From Acinetobacter sp. ANC 4169 (GTDB lineage Bacteria; Pseudomonadota; Gammaproteobacteria; Pseudomonadales; Moraxellaceae), in contig NZ_NEGE01000003.1 in NCBI RefSeq assembly GCF_002135355.1, positions 62,001-126,000 on the forward strand: DNA of 64,000 nucleotides. The letters are read 5' to 3'. The notes beneath the pieces are model-generated. The model saw only the letters and a list, made by a program, of their open reading frames with translations, ran no database searches and was not told the origin of the DNA. Positions 33,824 through 43,358 of the stretch are shown one piece after another. The first letter of the stretch is position 1; every line of letters begins with the position of its first letter. The position numbers and the translations under genes were made by a program.

Positions 33824-35464
33824 ATGGTTAGCGCATACGATGAATTACCGCGTACCCCCGCAAATTTTGTAGCGTTGTCACCTTTGCGCTATCTGGATCG
33901 TGCGGCTTATATCTATCCAAATCAAAATGCGATTATTCACGGTAAGCGCCGTATTACCTGGCGTGAAAAATATAATCGCTGCCGTCAGTTTGCGAACCAA
34001 CTTCAAAAATTAGGCATCGGTAAAAATGACACCGTTTCTGTACTGCTGCCTAACGTTCCTGCCATGATTGAAGCGCATTTTGCCGTACCTATGGCAGGTG
34101 CCGTACTGAATACCTTAAATACCCGTCTAGATGCCAAAACACTGGCTTTCATGCTGGAACATGCTGAAACCAAAGTGTTACTGATTGATCCTGAATTTAC
34201 CGCAGTAGCCAAAGAGGCACTGGCACTGGTTCCTCAAGAAATTTACATCATTGATGTGGCCGACGAAGAGTTTGAAGGTGAAGACACCCGTATTGGGAAA
34301 ATTGAATATGAAGACTGGATTGCTCAAGGTGATGCAAACTTTGAATGGCATTTACCCCAAGATGAATGGGATGCAATCAGCTTAAGTTACACTTCTGGAA
34401 CCACAGGTAATCCTAAAGGTGTGGTCTATCATCACCGTGGTGCCTACATTAATGCAGCCAGTAACATCATTGCCTGCGGCATGATGCCTCGTGCCACCTA
34501 TTTATGGACCCTGCCATTATTCCACTGTAATGGCTGGTGTTTTGCCTGGACCATGGCAGCAAATGGCGGCACCAACGTCTGCTTGCGTAAAGTTGATGCT
34601 GAACTGATCTTCAAATTAATTGCTGAACATAAAGTGGATTATTTCTGTGGTGCGCCTATTGTACTGTCGATGCTGATCAACACACCTGAAGAGAAAAAGG
34701 CCAAGATTGATCATCGTGTCGAAGTGATGGTTGCGGGTGCAGCACCTCCAGCTGCAATTATTGAAGGCATGCGTAATATCGGCATTAACGTGACTCATGT
34801 TTATGGCTTGACGGAAACCTATGGTCCTTCGGCACTCTGTGCATCACAGGCTGGCTGGAGTGACCTGTCAATTCAGGAACAAGCCCAATTGCACTCTCGT
34901 CAAGGGGTTCCGTATCCACTACAAGATGGCATGAAAGTACTTGATCCAGACACCATGCAAGAGGTTCCGCATGATGGCAAGACCATGGGTGAGATTATGT
35001 TCCGCGGTAACATTGTGATGAAGGGTTATTTAAAAAATCCCGAAGCGACCGCAGAAGCCTTTGCCGGCGGCTGGTTCCATACTGGCGATTTGGCGGTTTG
35101 CCAACCAGATGGCTATGCAAAAATTACTGATCGTTCCAAAGATGTGATTATTTCAGGCGGTGAAAATATTTCCTCGCTAGAAGTAGAAGAAGTGCTGTAT
35201 CAGCACCCTGCAGTGCTTACTGCAGCCGTGGTGGCAAAACCTGACCCACGCTGGCAGGAAGTGCCATGTGCCTTTGTGGAACTGAAACAAGGGTCAACAG
35301 CAACAGCTGAAGAACTGATTGAATTCTGCAAACAACACTTAGCACGCTTTAAAGTACCTAAAGATTTGGTGATTACCGAAATTCCAAAAACATCTACCGG
35401 AAAACTGCAAAAATTTATCCTGCGTGACTGGGCCAAAGAACGTGCCACAGGTGAGTTTCATTAA
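33824..35464 (+). CDS. AMP-forming acyl-CoA synthetase (medium/long-chain, AlkK-like)
   Basis: 546-residue adenylate-forming ligase that activates a fatty acid to acyl-AMP and then acyl-CoA. The P-loop-like A3 motif is ISLSYTSGTTGNPKGVVYHH (about 184-203). A5 is YGLTETYGP; A7 GWFHTGDLA; A8 DRSKDVIISGGENISS; the catalytic Lys of A10 is in PKTSTGKLQKF. The fatty-acid-type linker and the HCNGWCFAW stretch match the AlkK/DmdB-like group. ATG 33824 follows ACGGAG. Monocistronic, with a REP-like element downstream. Chain-length preference cannot be read. Confidence 0.9.
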   Translation: MVSAYDELPRTPANFVALSPLRYLDRAAYIYPNQNAIIHGKRRITWREKYNRCRQFANQLQKLGIGKNDTVSVLLPNVPAMIEAHFAVPMAGAVLNTLNTRLDAKTLAFMLEHAETKVLLIDPEFTAVAKEALALVPQEIYIIDVADEEFEGEDTRIGKIEYEDWIAQGDANFEWHLPQDEWDAISLSYTSGTTGNPKGVVYHHRGAYINAASNIIACGMMPRATYLWTLPLFHCNGWCFAWTMAANGGTNVCLRKVDAELIFKLIAEHKVDYFCGAPIVLSMLINTPEEKKAKIDHRVEVMVAGAAPPAAIIEGMRNIGINVTHVYGLTETYGPSALCASQAGWSDLSIQEQAQLHSRQGVPYPLQDGMKVLDPDTMQEVPHDGKTMGEIMFRGNIVMKGYLKNPEATAEAFAGGWFHTGDLAVCQPDGYAKITDRSKDVIISGGENISSLEVEEVLYQHPAVLTAAVVAKPDPRWQEVPCAFVELKQGSTATAEELIEFCKQHLARFKVPKDLVITEIPKTSTGKLQKFILRDWAKERATGEFH

Positions 35465-35489
35465 TTTTTTCTGAATAATATCTCAATAA

Positions 35490-35527
35490 CCTCCATCCCA
35501 ACCTTCCTCCTACAAGGAGGAAGGAGA
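35490..35527 (-). repeat. REP-like palindromic element, copy 3
   Basis: CTCCATCCCAA then the stem CCTTCCTCCT (35502-35511) / AGGAGGAAGG (35515-35524), loop ACA. Layout and orientation match copy 1b at 14822; the stem sequence has drifted with pairing preserved. Confidence 0.6.
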
Positions 35528-35562
35528 ACCTGGAATCTACAAAGAGAAAATTATTAAGGTAT

Positions 35563-35593
35563 AAAAAAAGCGACTCAATCGAGCCGCTTTTTT
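35563..35593. terminator. Bidirectional terminator
   Basis: GCGACTC, loop AATC, GAGCCGC (one A-C mismatch) between an A-run and a T-run. Between the acyl-CoA synthetase and darP. Confidence 0.75.
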
Positions 35594-35616
35594 AGTTTTA
35601 GGATATAACCTAGAAA

Positions 35617-36153
35617 TCAGTTGTCTGAAATCAAAGCCACTTGCTGAATATAGTTAAACAATTTTAACTTCGACGCGGCCAACTCTTCTTCAGATACTTG
35701 TTTGGCCATATCACGATGAATACGCAAAATATGCTGACGAATAGGATGATGCTCCGCCGCATTATGCGCTTTCATGAATTCTTTAATCACCGGATCACCT
35801 TGAGCGATCATGCGATCGACCCAACGCTGTAATTGGGCTGTTTTCTTTGCTCCTTGCTGCGGTGTTAAATAAGACAAAATCATTGCCTCATCTTCATTAC
35901 GCAACAATTTACCAATCCGTAAAAACTGGCGACGACGTGCCTCACCTGAAGTAATACTACGCACATCAAGCAAAGCATCAATTAAACGTTCTTCCACAGG
36001 GAGTTTCTGAATCTGTTTAAGGCTCAATTCAGCCAGTTGTTCACCTAAAGCAGCCATACGCTGAACTGCTTTTTTTTGTTCGGTTTTGCTTGCACGTCCT
36101 TCTAAAGTCTCAAAGTCATCTTCAGTAAAACGCTGTTGCGGTCGACGTGCCAC
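35617..36153 (-). CDS. darP: Ribosome-associated protein DarP/YjgA (DUF615)
   Basis: 178-residue, mainly helical protein acting in late maturation of the 50S subunit peptidyl-transferase centre. The family features are the basic N-terminus MARRPQQRFTEDDFE, LPVEERLIDALLDVRSITSGEARRRQ (split as ERLIDALLDVR and GEARRRQFLRIGKLLR) and HPIRQHILRIHRDMA. Two bases separate it from npr, making it the last gene of the rapZ-npr-darP operon. Confidence 0.9.
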   Translation of the reverse strand: MARRPQQRFTEDDFETLEGRASKTEQKKAVQRMAALGEQLAELSLKQIQKLPVEERLIDALLDVRSITSGEARRRQFLRIGKLLRNEDEAMILSYLTPQQGAKKTAQLQRWVDRMIAQGDPVIKEFMKAHNAAEHHPIRQHILRIHRDMAKQVSEEELAASKLKLFNYIQQVALISDN

Positions 36154-36155
36154 GA

Positions 36156-36425
36156 TTAATCTGCCTCGTAAAATTTTGCTGCAAAGAGTGCCTGAATTTC
36201 AGATAAAGCTTGTTCTTCATCTGCGCCTTCAAGCACTAAACGTAAAGTTGTGCCCTTGCCTGCACCCAGCATGAGCAAGGACATAATATTTTTTGCATCT
36301 ACTAATTTGCTACCTTTACCAATTTGAATCGATGAACGAAATTTGGTGGTCACTTCAATTAGCTTTCCAGACGCACGCGCATGTAAACCTAGTTTATTAA
36401 TTACGTCAACAGTTGTGTCAATCAT
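36156..36425 (-). CDS. ptsO: HPr-like phosphocarrier (NPr, nitrogen PTS)
   Basis: 89-residue phosphocarrier of the PTS-Ntr relay between EI-Ntr and EIIA-Ntr. The phosphorylated His15 is in [13 protein letters not shown]; the second conserved block is [20 protein letters not shown] around residues 40-58. The start at 36425 forms an ATGA overlap with the rapZ stop. The frame opens further upstream at 36467, but that would add 14 unrelated residues. Location after rapZ is typical of npr. The gene lies away from rpoN. Confidence 0.9.
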   Translation of the reverse strand: MIDTTVDVINKLGLHARASGKLIEVTTKFRSSIQIGKGSKLVDAKNIMSLLMLGAGKGTTLRLVLEGADEEQALSEIQALFAAKFYEAD

Positions 36426-37273
36426 GACCAGTGCTTCATTTCTCTGTGTAGGACTTGGATAGACCATTTTTCCTCAAGGGCTTTTTTGAGTCTATCGACG
36501 ATATATACTGAACGGTGCTGCCCGCCGGTACAGCCAATGGATACCGTCATATAGTGACGGTGCCCTTCTGCAAATGCAGGCAACCACTTATCTAAAAAGT
36601 GATAAATGTCTTGGAACATTTCATTGGTTTGTTCACTTTGCAGCAAAAACTGTTGCACAGGCAAATCTAAACCTGAATATTTTCGCAATTCCAGATCCCA
36701 ATGTGGATTAGGCAAATGACGCACGTCAAAAACATAATCGGCATCAAGCGGAATACCGTGTTTATAACCAAATGATTGTAAAATTAAAATGAGGTTATCT
36801 GATTGACCAAGTTTAGACAATAAGGTGTGCTTCAAATCATGCACACTTTTATCCGTGGTATCAATATGTACCGTGGAACGCAATTGTATGGGAAGTAATA
36901 AGGTTTTTTCTTCCTGTATACACTCATTCAAACTTTTAAAACGACTGGCTAAAGGATGTGGACGCCGCGATGCACTGAAACGAGAAATCAGTTCTTGATC
37001 TTGTGTGGTCAAATAAATGATATCCACCGACCCATATTTCTGTAATTGTTCAAAAACATGGTCAAACTCTTGCAAATCTGCGCGGGTACTGCGTACATCC
37101 ACGCCTAGTGCCAGTTGTTCTAAATTATTGTCACGATCGAGCTTTTCCACAATTTCCGGCAGCAATGCCAGCGGTAAATTATCAATACAGTAATAGCCCA
37201 AATCTTCAAGCACCTGCAGGGCAGATGATTTTCCTGATCCGGATTGTCCCGTAACAATTAAAATACGCTTCAT
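36422..37273 (-). CDS. rapZ: RNase adapter protein RapZ (nucleotide-binding)
   Basis: 283 residues. Walker A at [28 protein letters not shown], cut here as GQSGSGKS (about 8-15), with the C-terminal domain [16 protein letters not shown] (about 243-258) that binds small RNAs or a metabolite. In E. coli RapZ presents the sRNA GlmZ to RNase E and so controls glucosamine-6-phosphate synthase; whether the same circuit exists here is unknown. First gene of rapZ-npr-darP, 27 bases after panC on the same strand. Confidence 0.94.
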   Translation of the reverse strand: MKRILIVTGQSGSGKSSALQVLEDLGYYCIDNLPLALLPEIVEKLDRDNNLEQLALGVDVRSTRADLQEFDHVFEQLQKYGSVDIIYLTTQDQELISRFSASRRPHPLASRFKSLNECIQEEKTLLLPIQLRSTVHIDTTDKSVHDLKHTLLSKLGQSDNLILILQSFGYKHGIPLDADYVFDVRHLPNPHWDLELRKYSGLDLPVQQFLLQSEQTNEMFQDIYHFLDKWLPAFAEGHRHYMTVSIGCTGGQHRSVYIVDRLKKALEEKWSIQVLHREMKHWS

Positions 37274-37300
37274 GGCAAGGCTGTCCTTTATAGCAAAAAT

Positions 37301-38146
37301 CTATGCAGTATGCTTAACCTGCAAGTTATCAATCAGACGGGTTGTACCTAATTTAGCAGCAACAAACAGCACCACGTCCTGATTAAATGCTTCTATTTTT
37401 TGTAATTCTGGAGTACGCGCTTCCACATAATCCACAATAAAACCAGCTTGTGTCAACTTTTGCTTTATATTTTCTAACACTTCCGCAAGGCTGACACCAC
37501 TGTGCAATTGCTGTTCGGCAGCAGTTAAACTTTGGTAAATGGTCGGCGCAATAGCACGATTTTCTTCACTCAAATAACCATTACGTGAACTGAGGGCCAA
37601 ACCATCTTCGGCACGGGCAATTGGCACTCCAATCACTTCCAGCGGAATATTCAGGTCACGTACAAACTGACGAATCACTGCCAGTTGCTGATAGTCCTTT
37701 TGTCCAAAGAAGGCAAAATTCGGCTGCACGATATTAAACAGTTTAGTGACCACCACCGCTACGCCATCAAAATGACCCGGACGCTGTAAACCACATAAGT
37801 CATTGGTAATATCAGACACGCTAATATTGGTTAAACGTGGCTTATTGCCATACATTTGCTCAACGCTAGGCGCAAAAATAATGTCACAGCCGACATCGGC
37901 CAACAAATGGCTATCCCGCTCCAAAGTACGCGGATAACTATCAAAGTCTTCGTTTGGCCCAAATTGAATCGGGTTGACAAAAATGCTGACTACCACAACA
38001 TCACAGAGTTTTTTTGCTTCACGAACCAGGTTTAAATGCCCTTCGTGCAAATTGCCCATGGTTGGGACAAAACCAATAATTTTTCGTGCCGATCGAGCTG
38101 GACTCAGTGAAGCGCTTAATCCCTGAATGGTCGTTTCTGTTTTCAT
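37301..38146 (-). CDS. panC: Pantothenate synthetase
   Basis: ATP-dependent condensation of pantoate and beta-alanine to pantothenate, a coenzyme A precursor. 281 residues with the HIGH-type motif [17 protein letters not shown] (about 26-42), [25 protein letters not shown] and [10 protein letters not shown] (KMSKS-like loop). Two bases separate it from panB upstream, so translation is coupled. All active-site blocks are present. Confidence 0.96.
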   Translation of the reverse strand: MKTETTIQGLSASLSPARSARKIIGFVPTMGNLHEGHLNLVREAKKLCDVVVVSIFVNPIQFGPNEDFDSYPRTLERDSHLLADVGCDIIFAPSVEQMYGNKPRLTNISVSDITNDLCGLQRPGHFDGVAVVVTKLFNIVQPNFAFFGQKDYQQLAVIRQFVRDLNIPLEVIGVPIARAEDGLALSSRNGYLSEENRAIAPTIYQSLTAAEQQLHSGVSLAEVLENIKQKLTQAGFIVDYVEARTPELQKIEAFNQDVVLFVAAKLGTTRLIDNLQVKHTA

Positions 38147-38148
38147 GT

Positions 38149-38958
38149 TTACAGCTCAACTTGAAAAGTTTGTTCTTTGGCAGGGAATGAACCCTCTTGG
38201 ACTGCCGTATGGTACGCCTTAAAGGCATCCAGAATTGCAGTTTCCCCTGCTTGTTCTTTCATAAAATTACGGACAAATTTAGCCACATGACCACCGGTCA
38301 ATCCAAGCATATCTTGCACGACAAGCACCTGACCGTCAGTATCTGCGCCCGCGCCAATGCCAATGACAGGAGTATGGGGAAACAATTCACTAATTTCCTT
38401 ACCCACCTGTGCCGGAACGCATTCCAGTAGCAGGACTGCAGCCCCAGCTTCCACCACAGCCTTACAGTCGGCAATCAGCTGATCGGCAGCTTCACGGGTA
38501 CGCGCCTGAACTTTATAGCCGCCAAACACATGCACAGATTGTGGGGTTAAACCCAAGTGTACACACACAGGAATACCATTACGGGTTAACACCTGAACCA
38601 TTTCGGCCAGCCATGCACCACCTTCAATTTTCACCATGTGCGCGCCAGCTTGCATCACTTGTTTGGCACTGATAAGTGCATCATTCAGTGTGGCATAACT
38701 CATAAACGGCAAATCAGTCAAAATAAACGCATGCTGGTTGCCACGGCGAACCGCTGCCGTGTGATAAGCCATATCTGCGACAGTCACAGGTAAGGTAGAA
38801 TCACAACCCTGAATGGTCATCCCTAAAGAATCACCAACCAAAATTGTATCAATTTCAGCAATTTCCATTGCTTTCGCCATACTCGCATCATAGCAAGTCA
38901 GGCAGGAGAATTTGCGGCCTTGCGCTTTAAATTTTCTTAAGTCACTTAGACTAATCAT
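38149..38958 (-). CDS. panB: 3-methyl-2-oxobutanoate hydroxymethyltransferase
   Basis: First step of pantothenate synthesis: transfers a hydroxymethyl group from methylene-tetrahydrofolate to 2-oxoisovalerate. 269-residue TIM barrel with [26 protein letters not shown] (blocks CYDASMAK and VGDSLGM), [18 protein letters not shown] and ECVPAQV, and the catalytic Glu near LLLECVP. 2-Oxoisovalerate is also the LeuA substrate elsewhere in the window. Operon pcnB-folK-panB-panC. Confidence 0.96.
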   Translation of the reverse strand: MISLSDLRKFKAQGRKFSCLTCYDASMAKAMEIAEIDTILVGDSLGMTIQGCDSTLPVTVADMAYHTAAVRRGNQHAFILTDLPFMSYATLNDALISAKQVMQAGAHMVKIEGGAWLAEMVQVLTRNGIPVCVHLGLTPQSVHVFGGYKVQARTREAADQLIADCKAVVEAGAAVLLLECVPAQVGKEISELFPHTPVIGIGAGADTDGQVLVVQDMLGLTGGHVAKFVRNFMKEQAGETAILDAFKAYHTAVQEGSFPAKEQTFQVEL

Positions 38959-39005
38959 CCAGATATTCCTCTTATGACGACTTTCTCAAGCGGTCATTCA
39001 AAAAA

Positions 39006-39494
39006 TTAAATATTTGCCCAATTTTCTTCATCCAGCACGGTAAGCGACGGATGTTGCAATAGCGGTAAATCTTTTAATAATTGGCCTTTGAGTTGAAAAT
39101 TTTCATCCAAATCAAGCAATGGCATCAATACAAAATCACGCTCCATGACACCTACATGCGGCACAGTCAAGCGCTCATTATGAATCTGTTGTTCGCCATA
39201 AATGAGCAGATCCAGATCCAAAGTCCTTTCGCCCCAATGACGCAGTCGAACTCGACCTGATTCTTGTTCAAAACGCTGCAATTCATCCAGCAATGCAATA
39301 GGTTCCAAGTCTGTAATCAGCTGTACAGCCGCATTTAAGTAATTGGGCTGATCTTGAGGCCCCATAGGAGGACTTTGATACAATCTGGAGGTTTTCACTG
39401 TTCCCAATGTCGCCAGCTTCTGCACTGCTTCGATCAGAATTTGACGCGAATCACCCAGGTTACTGCCTAAGCCAATATAGGTTACTGTCATCAT
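39006..39494 (-). CDS. folK: HPPK, 2-amino-4-hydroxy-6-hydroxymethyldihydropteridine diphosphokinase
   Basis: 162-residue enzyme pyrophosphorylating the pterin in folate synthesis. It shows YIGLGSNLGDSRQIL near the N-terminus, SPPMGPQDQPNYLNA, and the signature RHWGERTLDLDLLIYG (about 81-96) with the magnesium-binding Asp pair. Two adjacent ATG codons (39494 and 39491) overlap the pcnB stop. The folate product feeds PanB chemistry, consistent with the operon. Confidence 0.94.
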   Translation of the reverse strand: MMTVTYIGLGSNLGDSRQILIEAVQKLATLGTVKTSRLYQSPPMGPQDQPNYLNAAVQLITDLEPIALLDELQRFEQESGRVRLRHWGERTLDLDLLIYGEQQIHNERLTVPHVGVMERDFVLMPLLDLDENFQLKGQLLKDLPLLQHPSLTVLDEENWANI

Positions 39495-40945
39495 TGTGTC
39501 GGTCCAAAAACAACCTGACTTAAATCACGCTTTACCCGTTTGCGTTTTAAAATTGGATGATCGTAGCCAATTTCGGAGCCATTTGACGAAGCAGACTGAA
39601 CTGGTCTTTCAGGTTTTGTCCGGCTCTTGCGTTCACGGCGGCTACGAGGTTCAGGTTCGTTCACCAAAGGCTCAATCTCAGCAGCCACCAATTTAGTTTC
39701 TACCACATCTTCTGTTGCAGTTTTACGACGGCTTTTTGCACGTTGACGGTTGTATTGACTAATGGCGCGTTCTTTTTCGTCCGTCGTCATCTGTTGATAC
39801 GCATCCCACCACACGCCCATGCCCTGGGTAGTGTCGTCGCCCGATTTCTCACGCAGCAACAGAAAGTCAAACCCGGCACGGAAACGCGCATGGGTTGATA
39901 AAGCCTGAATTTGTTGTGGCTTCGGATTGAGCAAACGGGTTTGCATTTCCCACACTTCACGAATAAAGGTTTCGGCAAAACGTGGAATAATGGTACGGGT
40001 GGCCTGACGTTTTAAAACATCCAAACCCGCCTGCGCTCTTGCCTCTGCAGGAACAACACCTTTACTTAAATAAAAGTTGCAACGCTCTAAGAACGGTTTC
40101 CACAACAATACCGCATAAAAGAATGCCGGGTTGATGGTCTTGCCAATTTGAATACGCTGATCGGTATTAATGGCAGCACGTTCAATAAAGGTCGAGATAT
40201 CCGGGCTGATGTCTGCAAACAGCTGACGCCAAATATCAAAATCAATCAGCATCGGCAGCACACGATTCAAATGCCCCATGGTGAACAACTTCTGTGATTC
40301 ATCATATAAGCGGTGCGGAGAGATATCACGCAGCAACTGGGTCATTTCAGGCGTAAAAATCTCTAAAATTTCAGGGGCGATACTAAAATTTAATTTTGCA
40401 GCGAACCGCAAAGTTCGGAGCATCCGTACCGGGTCTTCTTCAAAACGTAAGGTTGGATCGCCCAATAAACGTAAGGTTTTATTTTTTATATCATCAATGG
40501 CATGACAGAAATCGAGCACAATACCTTTACGCGGCTGGTAATACATCGCGTTAATGGAAAAATCACGGCGGGCAAAATCCTGTTCAATTGTGCCCCAATT
40601 ATTGTCACGTAAAATCATGCCTGAGGCAGAAGTGACTGCCTTTTTAGGCGGTGCACGGAAAGTGGCAACTTCGATCAGCTCGCGACCGGCATAGACATGA
40701 GCCAGCTCAAAACGTCGTCCGATAATCCGGCAACGTCGTCCGAAGACTTCTTTCACCTGAGCCGGAGTTGCATTGGTCACCGCATCAAAATCTTTAGGAT
40801 TTAGCCCTAAGATCAAGTCACGGACACCACCACCGACGATATAAGCTTCATAGCCAGCCTTGGTTAAAGCATCGATAACATCTAATATGGAAGAAGGTAA
40901 TTGAGCGGTTGATAAACCACATTTTGACGCGCGCAAAGTTTGCAA
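39491..40945 (-). CDS. pcnB: Poly(A) polymerase I
   Basis: 484-residue nucleotidyltransferase adding 3' poly(A) tails that mark RNAs for decay. The active site is AYIVGGGVRDLILGLNPKDFDAVT, cut here as VGGGVRD and KDFDAVT, followed by RRCRIIGRRFELAHVY and the RNA-binding LRTLRFAAKLNF. The C-terminal 90 residues are strongly basic (RRERKSRTKPERPVQ). The start is TTG at 40945 with AGGAGA ten bases upstream. PcnB is distinguished from CCA-adding enzyme by the basic C-terminus and the folK/panBC neighbourhood. Confidence 0.92.
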   Translation of the reverse strand: MQTLRASKCGLSTAQLPSSILDVIDALTKAGYEAYIVGGGVRDLILGLNPKDFDAVTNATPAQVKEVFGRRCRIIGRRFELAHVYAGRELIEVATFRAPPKKAVTSASGMILRDNNWGTIEQDFARRDFSINAMYYQPRKGIVLDFCHAIDDIKNKTLRLLGDPTLRFEEDPVRMLRTLRFAAKLNFSIAPEILEIFTPEMTQLLRDISPHRLYDESQKLFTMGHLNRVLPMLIDFDIWRQLFADISPDISTFIERAAINTDQRIQIGKTINPAFFYAVLLWKPFLERCNFYLSKGVVPAEARAQAGLDVLKRQATRTIIPRFAETFIREVWEMQTRLLNPKPQQIQALSTHARFRAGFDFLLLREKSGDDTTQGMGVWWDAYQQMTTDEKERAISQYNRQRAKSRRKTATEDVVETKLVAAEIEPLVNEPEPRSRRERKSRTKPERPVQSASSNGSEIGYDHPILKRKRVKRDLSQVVFGPTQ

Positions 40946-41080
40946 AAGACGCTGTCTCCTACGTCTGAACGTAAAATATCTAAGATGACGCTAATCATAT
41001 CTCTAACACAATCAAAGGGCAATTTGATTATCTCAATGCTCAATACTTTGTTCGATATTCTAAGCGTCTATCACCGTCCA

Positions 41081-41488
41081 CTATAGGCCTAAGCGATCTT
41101 TATTCTTGCTAAAGAGTGCAGGCCCAATGCCCTTGACCTGTTGCAATTCTTCAATATTTTTAAATTTTCCATTTTTTTGCCGATAGGCAATAATCGCTTC
41201 AGCTTTCTTTTGACCTACCCCGGACAGTTCTTGTAGCTGTTCAGCATTGGCCTGATTCAAACTGATTTTAGTTGCCGAACTGGCAGGATTTAAAGCAGGC
41301 TTAGCCAGATAGTGCTCTCGTGTTGAGACCCGTGGTATTTTCAAGCGTGCATCATGGGCCTGCTGTTCAGCCTTCCATTTTAAATATTGCTGGTCAAACT
41401 GTTGAGCATAACTATTGGATACACTCAACAAAGACAGCAAACCAAAAATATAAGAAATCCCCTTCAGGATAGGTATTATTTTTTTCAT
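41081..41488 (-). CDS. ComEA-like exported helix-hairpin-helix protein
   Basis: 135 residues with a signal peptide (FGLLSLLSVSNSYAQ) and a C-terminal double HhH domain: ISLNQANAEQLQELSGVGQKKAEAIIAYR and NGKFKNIEELQQVKGIGPALF (given in part: ELSGVGQKKAEAI and QVKGIGP). ComEA relatives bind double-stranded DNA in the periplasm during natural transformation, a common trait in Acinetobacter. The start at 41488 is preferred over 41530, which would overlap mazG and spoil the signal peptide. The role in uptake is inferred. Confidence 0.85.
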   Translation of the reverse strand: MKKIIPILKGISYIFGLLSLLSVSNSYAQQFDQQYLKWKAEQQAHDARLKIPRVSTREHYLAKPALNPASSATKISLNQANAEQLQELSGVGQKKAEAIIAYRQKNGKFKNIEELQQVKGIGPALFSKNKDRLGL

Positions 41489-41499
41489 TGGCAAACCTA

Positions 41500-42261
41500 T
41501 TATTTTAATTGTTTTTTCGCCTGCTCCCAAAGTAGATCCATTTCTTCTAATGATAGGGCTTCAATATTTTTATGTTGTTGTTGAGCCTGATCTTCAATGA
41601 AAGCAAAACGTGTTCTAAATTTATGAATGGTACTTAACAGTGCCATTTCACTAGAAAGCCCTAGTTTACGTCCAACATTAATCAGTGAAAATAAACAATC
41701 GCCAAATTCGTCGAATATTTCGTCGGAATTTTGCTTTTGCATGGCTTGTTGCAATTCGCCTAATTCTTCATTCAGTTTGCCATAAGCACCTGCCACATCA
41801 GGAAAATCAAAGCCAATTTGCGCAGCATTTTTTTGAATTTCATGAGCTTGCTGGATAGCAGGTCCATGCTTTATCTCATCTAAACGTGATTGTGCTTTGC
41901 CCTGTTTTTCCTGTTGTTTAATTTGCTGCCAAAGTATCGATACATCTTCTGCACTCAATTGTGAATATTGCTGTGCCTGAAATACATGAGGATGACGGCG
42001 AATCAATTTCTCGGTAATGGCATTCACCACATCATTAAAATCAAAAGCACCTTGTTCGCTGTACATTTGTGCCTGAAACACCACTTGCAGAAGTAAATCT
42101 CCAAGCTCATCGCGTACTTCCTCTGGCTTGCCCTGCCGTACCGCCGCTTCGACCTCATAGGCTTCCTCTATGGCATATCGGGTCAGGCTTTGCGGTGTTT
42201 GCTGCTGATCCCATGGACATTTTTCACGTAGCTCTCGCATTACTGTCAATAATTGATCCAT
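41500..42261 (-). CDS. mazG: Nucleoside triphosphate pyrophosphohydrolase MazG
   Basis: 253 residues with two MazG all-alpha modules. The N-terminal one has CPWDQQQTPQSLTRYAIEEAYEVEAAV (block CPWDQQQT and the EEAYE metal-binding helix) and RDELGDLLLQVVFQA. The C-terminal one has KLNEELGELQQA and FDEFGDCLFSLINVGRKLG. It hydrolyses (d)NTPs to monophosphates and can lower ppGpp in some bacteria. Twelve bases separate its end from the ComEA-like start, so they are probably one operon. Confidence 0.93.
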   Translation of the reverse strand: MDQLLTVMRELREKCPWDQQQTPQSLTRYAIEEAYEVEAAVRQGKPEEVRDELGDLLLQVVFQAQMYSEQGAFDFNDVVNAITEKLIRRHPHVFQAQQYSQLSAEDVSILWQQIKQQEKQGKAQSRLDEIKHGPAIQQAHEIQKNAAQIGFDFPDVAGAYGKLNEELGELQQAMQKQNSDEIFDEFGDCLFSLINVGRKLGLSSEMALLSTIHKFRTRFAFIEDQAQQQHKNIEALSLEEMDLLWEQAKKQLK

Positions 42262-42653
42262 GTTGTTCTCACTCCCATCATTTCAGACACACGACCATTT
42301 TCATTATCCATCCTGCTGATGCTGAACTTAAACTCATAAAAAATGCAGCACAGCAAACACAATTGAAAGGAAAATCAGTTGCACAGTATAGGGATTAGTG
42401 GTTCTGTACAAGGCATTACGCTTTCTTCCATATCTGTTGTTCATGGACAGCTAGATTGAGCTTCATGTTCAGCTAGTAACTTTTACTCAGAAACCTAACT
42501 AAGGCTTGGATATGCAAAGGTAAAACGGCAATAAGAAAATAAGTCATGTAATAGAAAAAGAGCCGGATTATCCGGCTCTTTCTTACGGTGAAAAGTATTC
42601 AATGAGTGCTAAAAAATTTTAATCTATTTTAAAACTCAGACTTCAATGAACTT
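42262..42653. other. Intergenic region upstream of mazG
   Basis: A 392-base gap between two same-strand (minus) transcription units. Apart from the terminator at 42561-42584 and the presumed mazG promoter, I see no gene. A plus-strand open frame entering from mazG (to about 42398) is an antisense shadow. Confidence 0.5.
42561..42584 (-). terminator. Terminator of the three-gene exported-protein operon
   Basis: AGCCGGAT / ATCCGGCT palindrome (42561-42577 region) with an AAAAAG tract on its left, read as T-rich on the minus strand. It follows the last operon gene (42654) by about 70 bases. Confidence 0.7.
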
Positions 42654-43346
42654 TTAAATATCATCAAGCACTTTTGGTTTTTCTGCAGAACTTGCAGGTA
42701 CTTTAAATTCAATACCGGCTTTTTTAAACAGTTTAGGATATTCCACCAAAGCCATACTTGAGTTTTTTGCAATTCCCGAAATGTCACCCATAACATTTTT
42801 GGCATCTACTAAAGACAGTCCTGTATTGGTTAAACTGCCTGGATTTGCCATCATGCTCATACTGACTTGTTTAGCGCCTAAAGCCAAATCACGTGCGGTT
42901 AAACTTGCAATCACAAAGTTTGTTGCAGAATCTAAAAGCAATTTCTTTTGTTTAGTATCTAGTGCTGAAAGCATTGCCACTGTCGCTGCTTCATCTTTTT
43001 TAGATGCTTCTAGAACCGCATTTGACATCGCGATAATTTCTTTTTGAATTGCTTCTTTTTCTTTCAGATCAGAAGTCGTTTTCAAGCTTTTTTGTTTTGC
43101 TTTTAATTCATCTGAATCTTTCTTGCTTGCCAGCAATGAAGCTAAAGCACTACGGCTCTGAATAAACATAGCATTGGTTGCTTTAGCTTGAGTAAAGAAA
43201 CCATTCAGATCCATATTTGAAGATGATACACCAGTCGCAGATTCTGTTAAGGTCGAAGCCAGACTACTGAGTGACCCAAAACCAGCATAGACGCTTGAAG
43301 CCCCCATAGATGCCGATACAGCTAAAACTATTGCAATCTTTTTCAT
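42654..43346 (-). CDS. Exported helical protein, third gene of a FlgT-like operon
   Basis: 230 residues, not recognised. It has a signal peptide (MKKIAIVLAVSASMGASSVYA) and a mature part that is Ala/Ser/Lys-rich and almost entirely helical (LDTKQKKLLLDSATNFVIAS, ALASLLASKKDSDELKAKQK). There is no lipobox or membrane helix, so it should be periplasmic or secreted. Its start is 12 bases after the preceding stop, and a terminator follows. Its constant association with the two FlgT-like genes upstream suggests a partner or chaperone; that is inference. Confidence 0.6.
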   Translation of the reverse strand: MKKIAIVLAVSASMGASSVYAGFGSLSSLASTLTESATGVSSSNMDLNGFFTQAKATNAMFIQSRSALASLLASKKDSDELKAKQKSLKTTSDLKEKEAIQKEIIAMSNAVLEASKKDEAATVAMLSALDTKQKKLLLDSATNFVIASLTARDLALGAKQVSMSMMANPGSLTNTGLSLVDAKNVMGDISGIAKNSSMALVEYPKLFKKAGIEFKVPASSAEKPKVLDDI

Positions 43347-43358
43347 ATCTTGTTACCC

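Noticed and set aside
42069-42398. Plus-strand open frame extending from mazG into the intergenic gap
   Set aside because: Most of it is antisense to mazG; the intergenic end is short and has no start signal or recognisable protein pattern.
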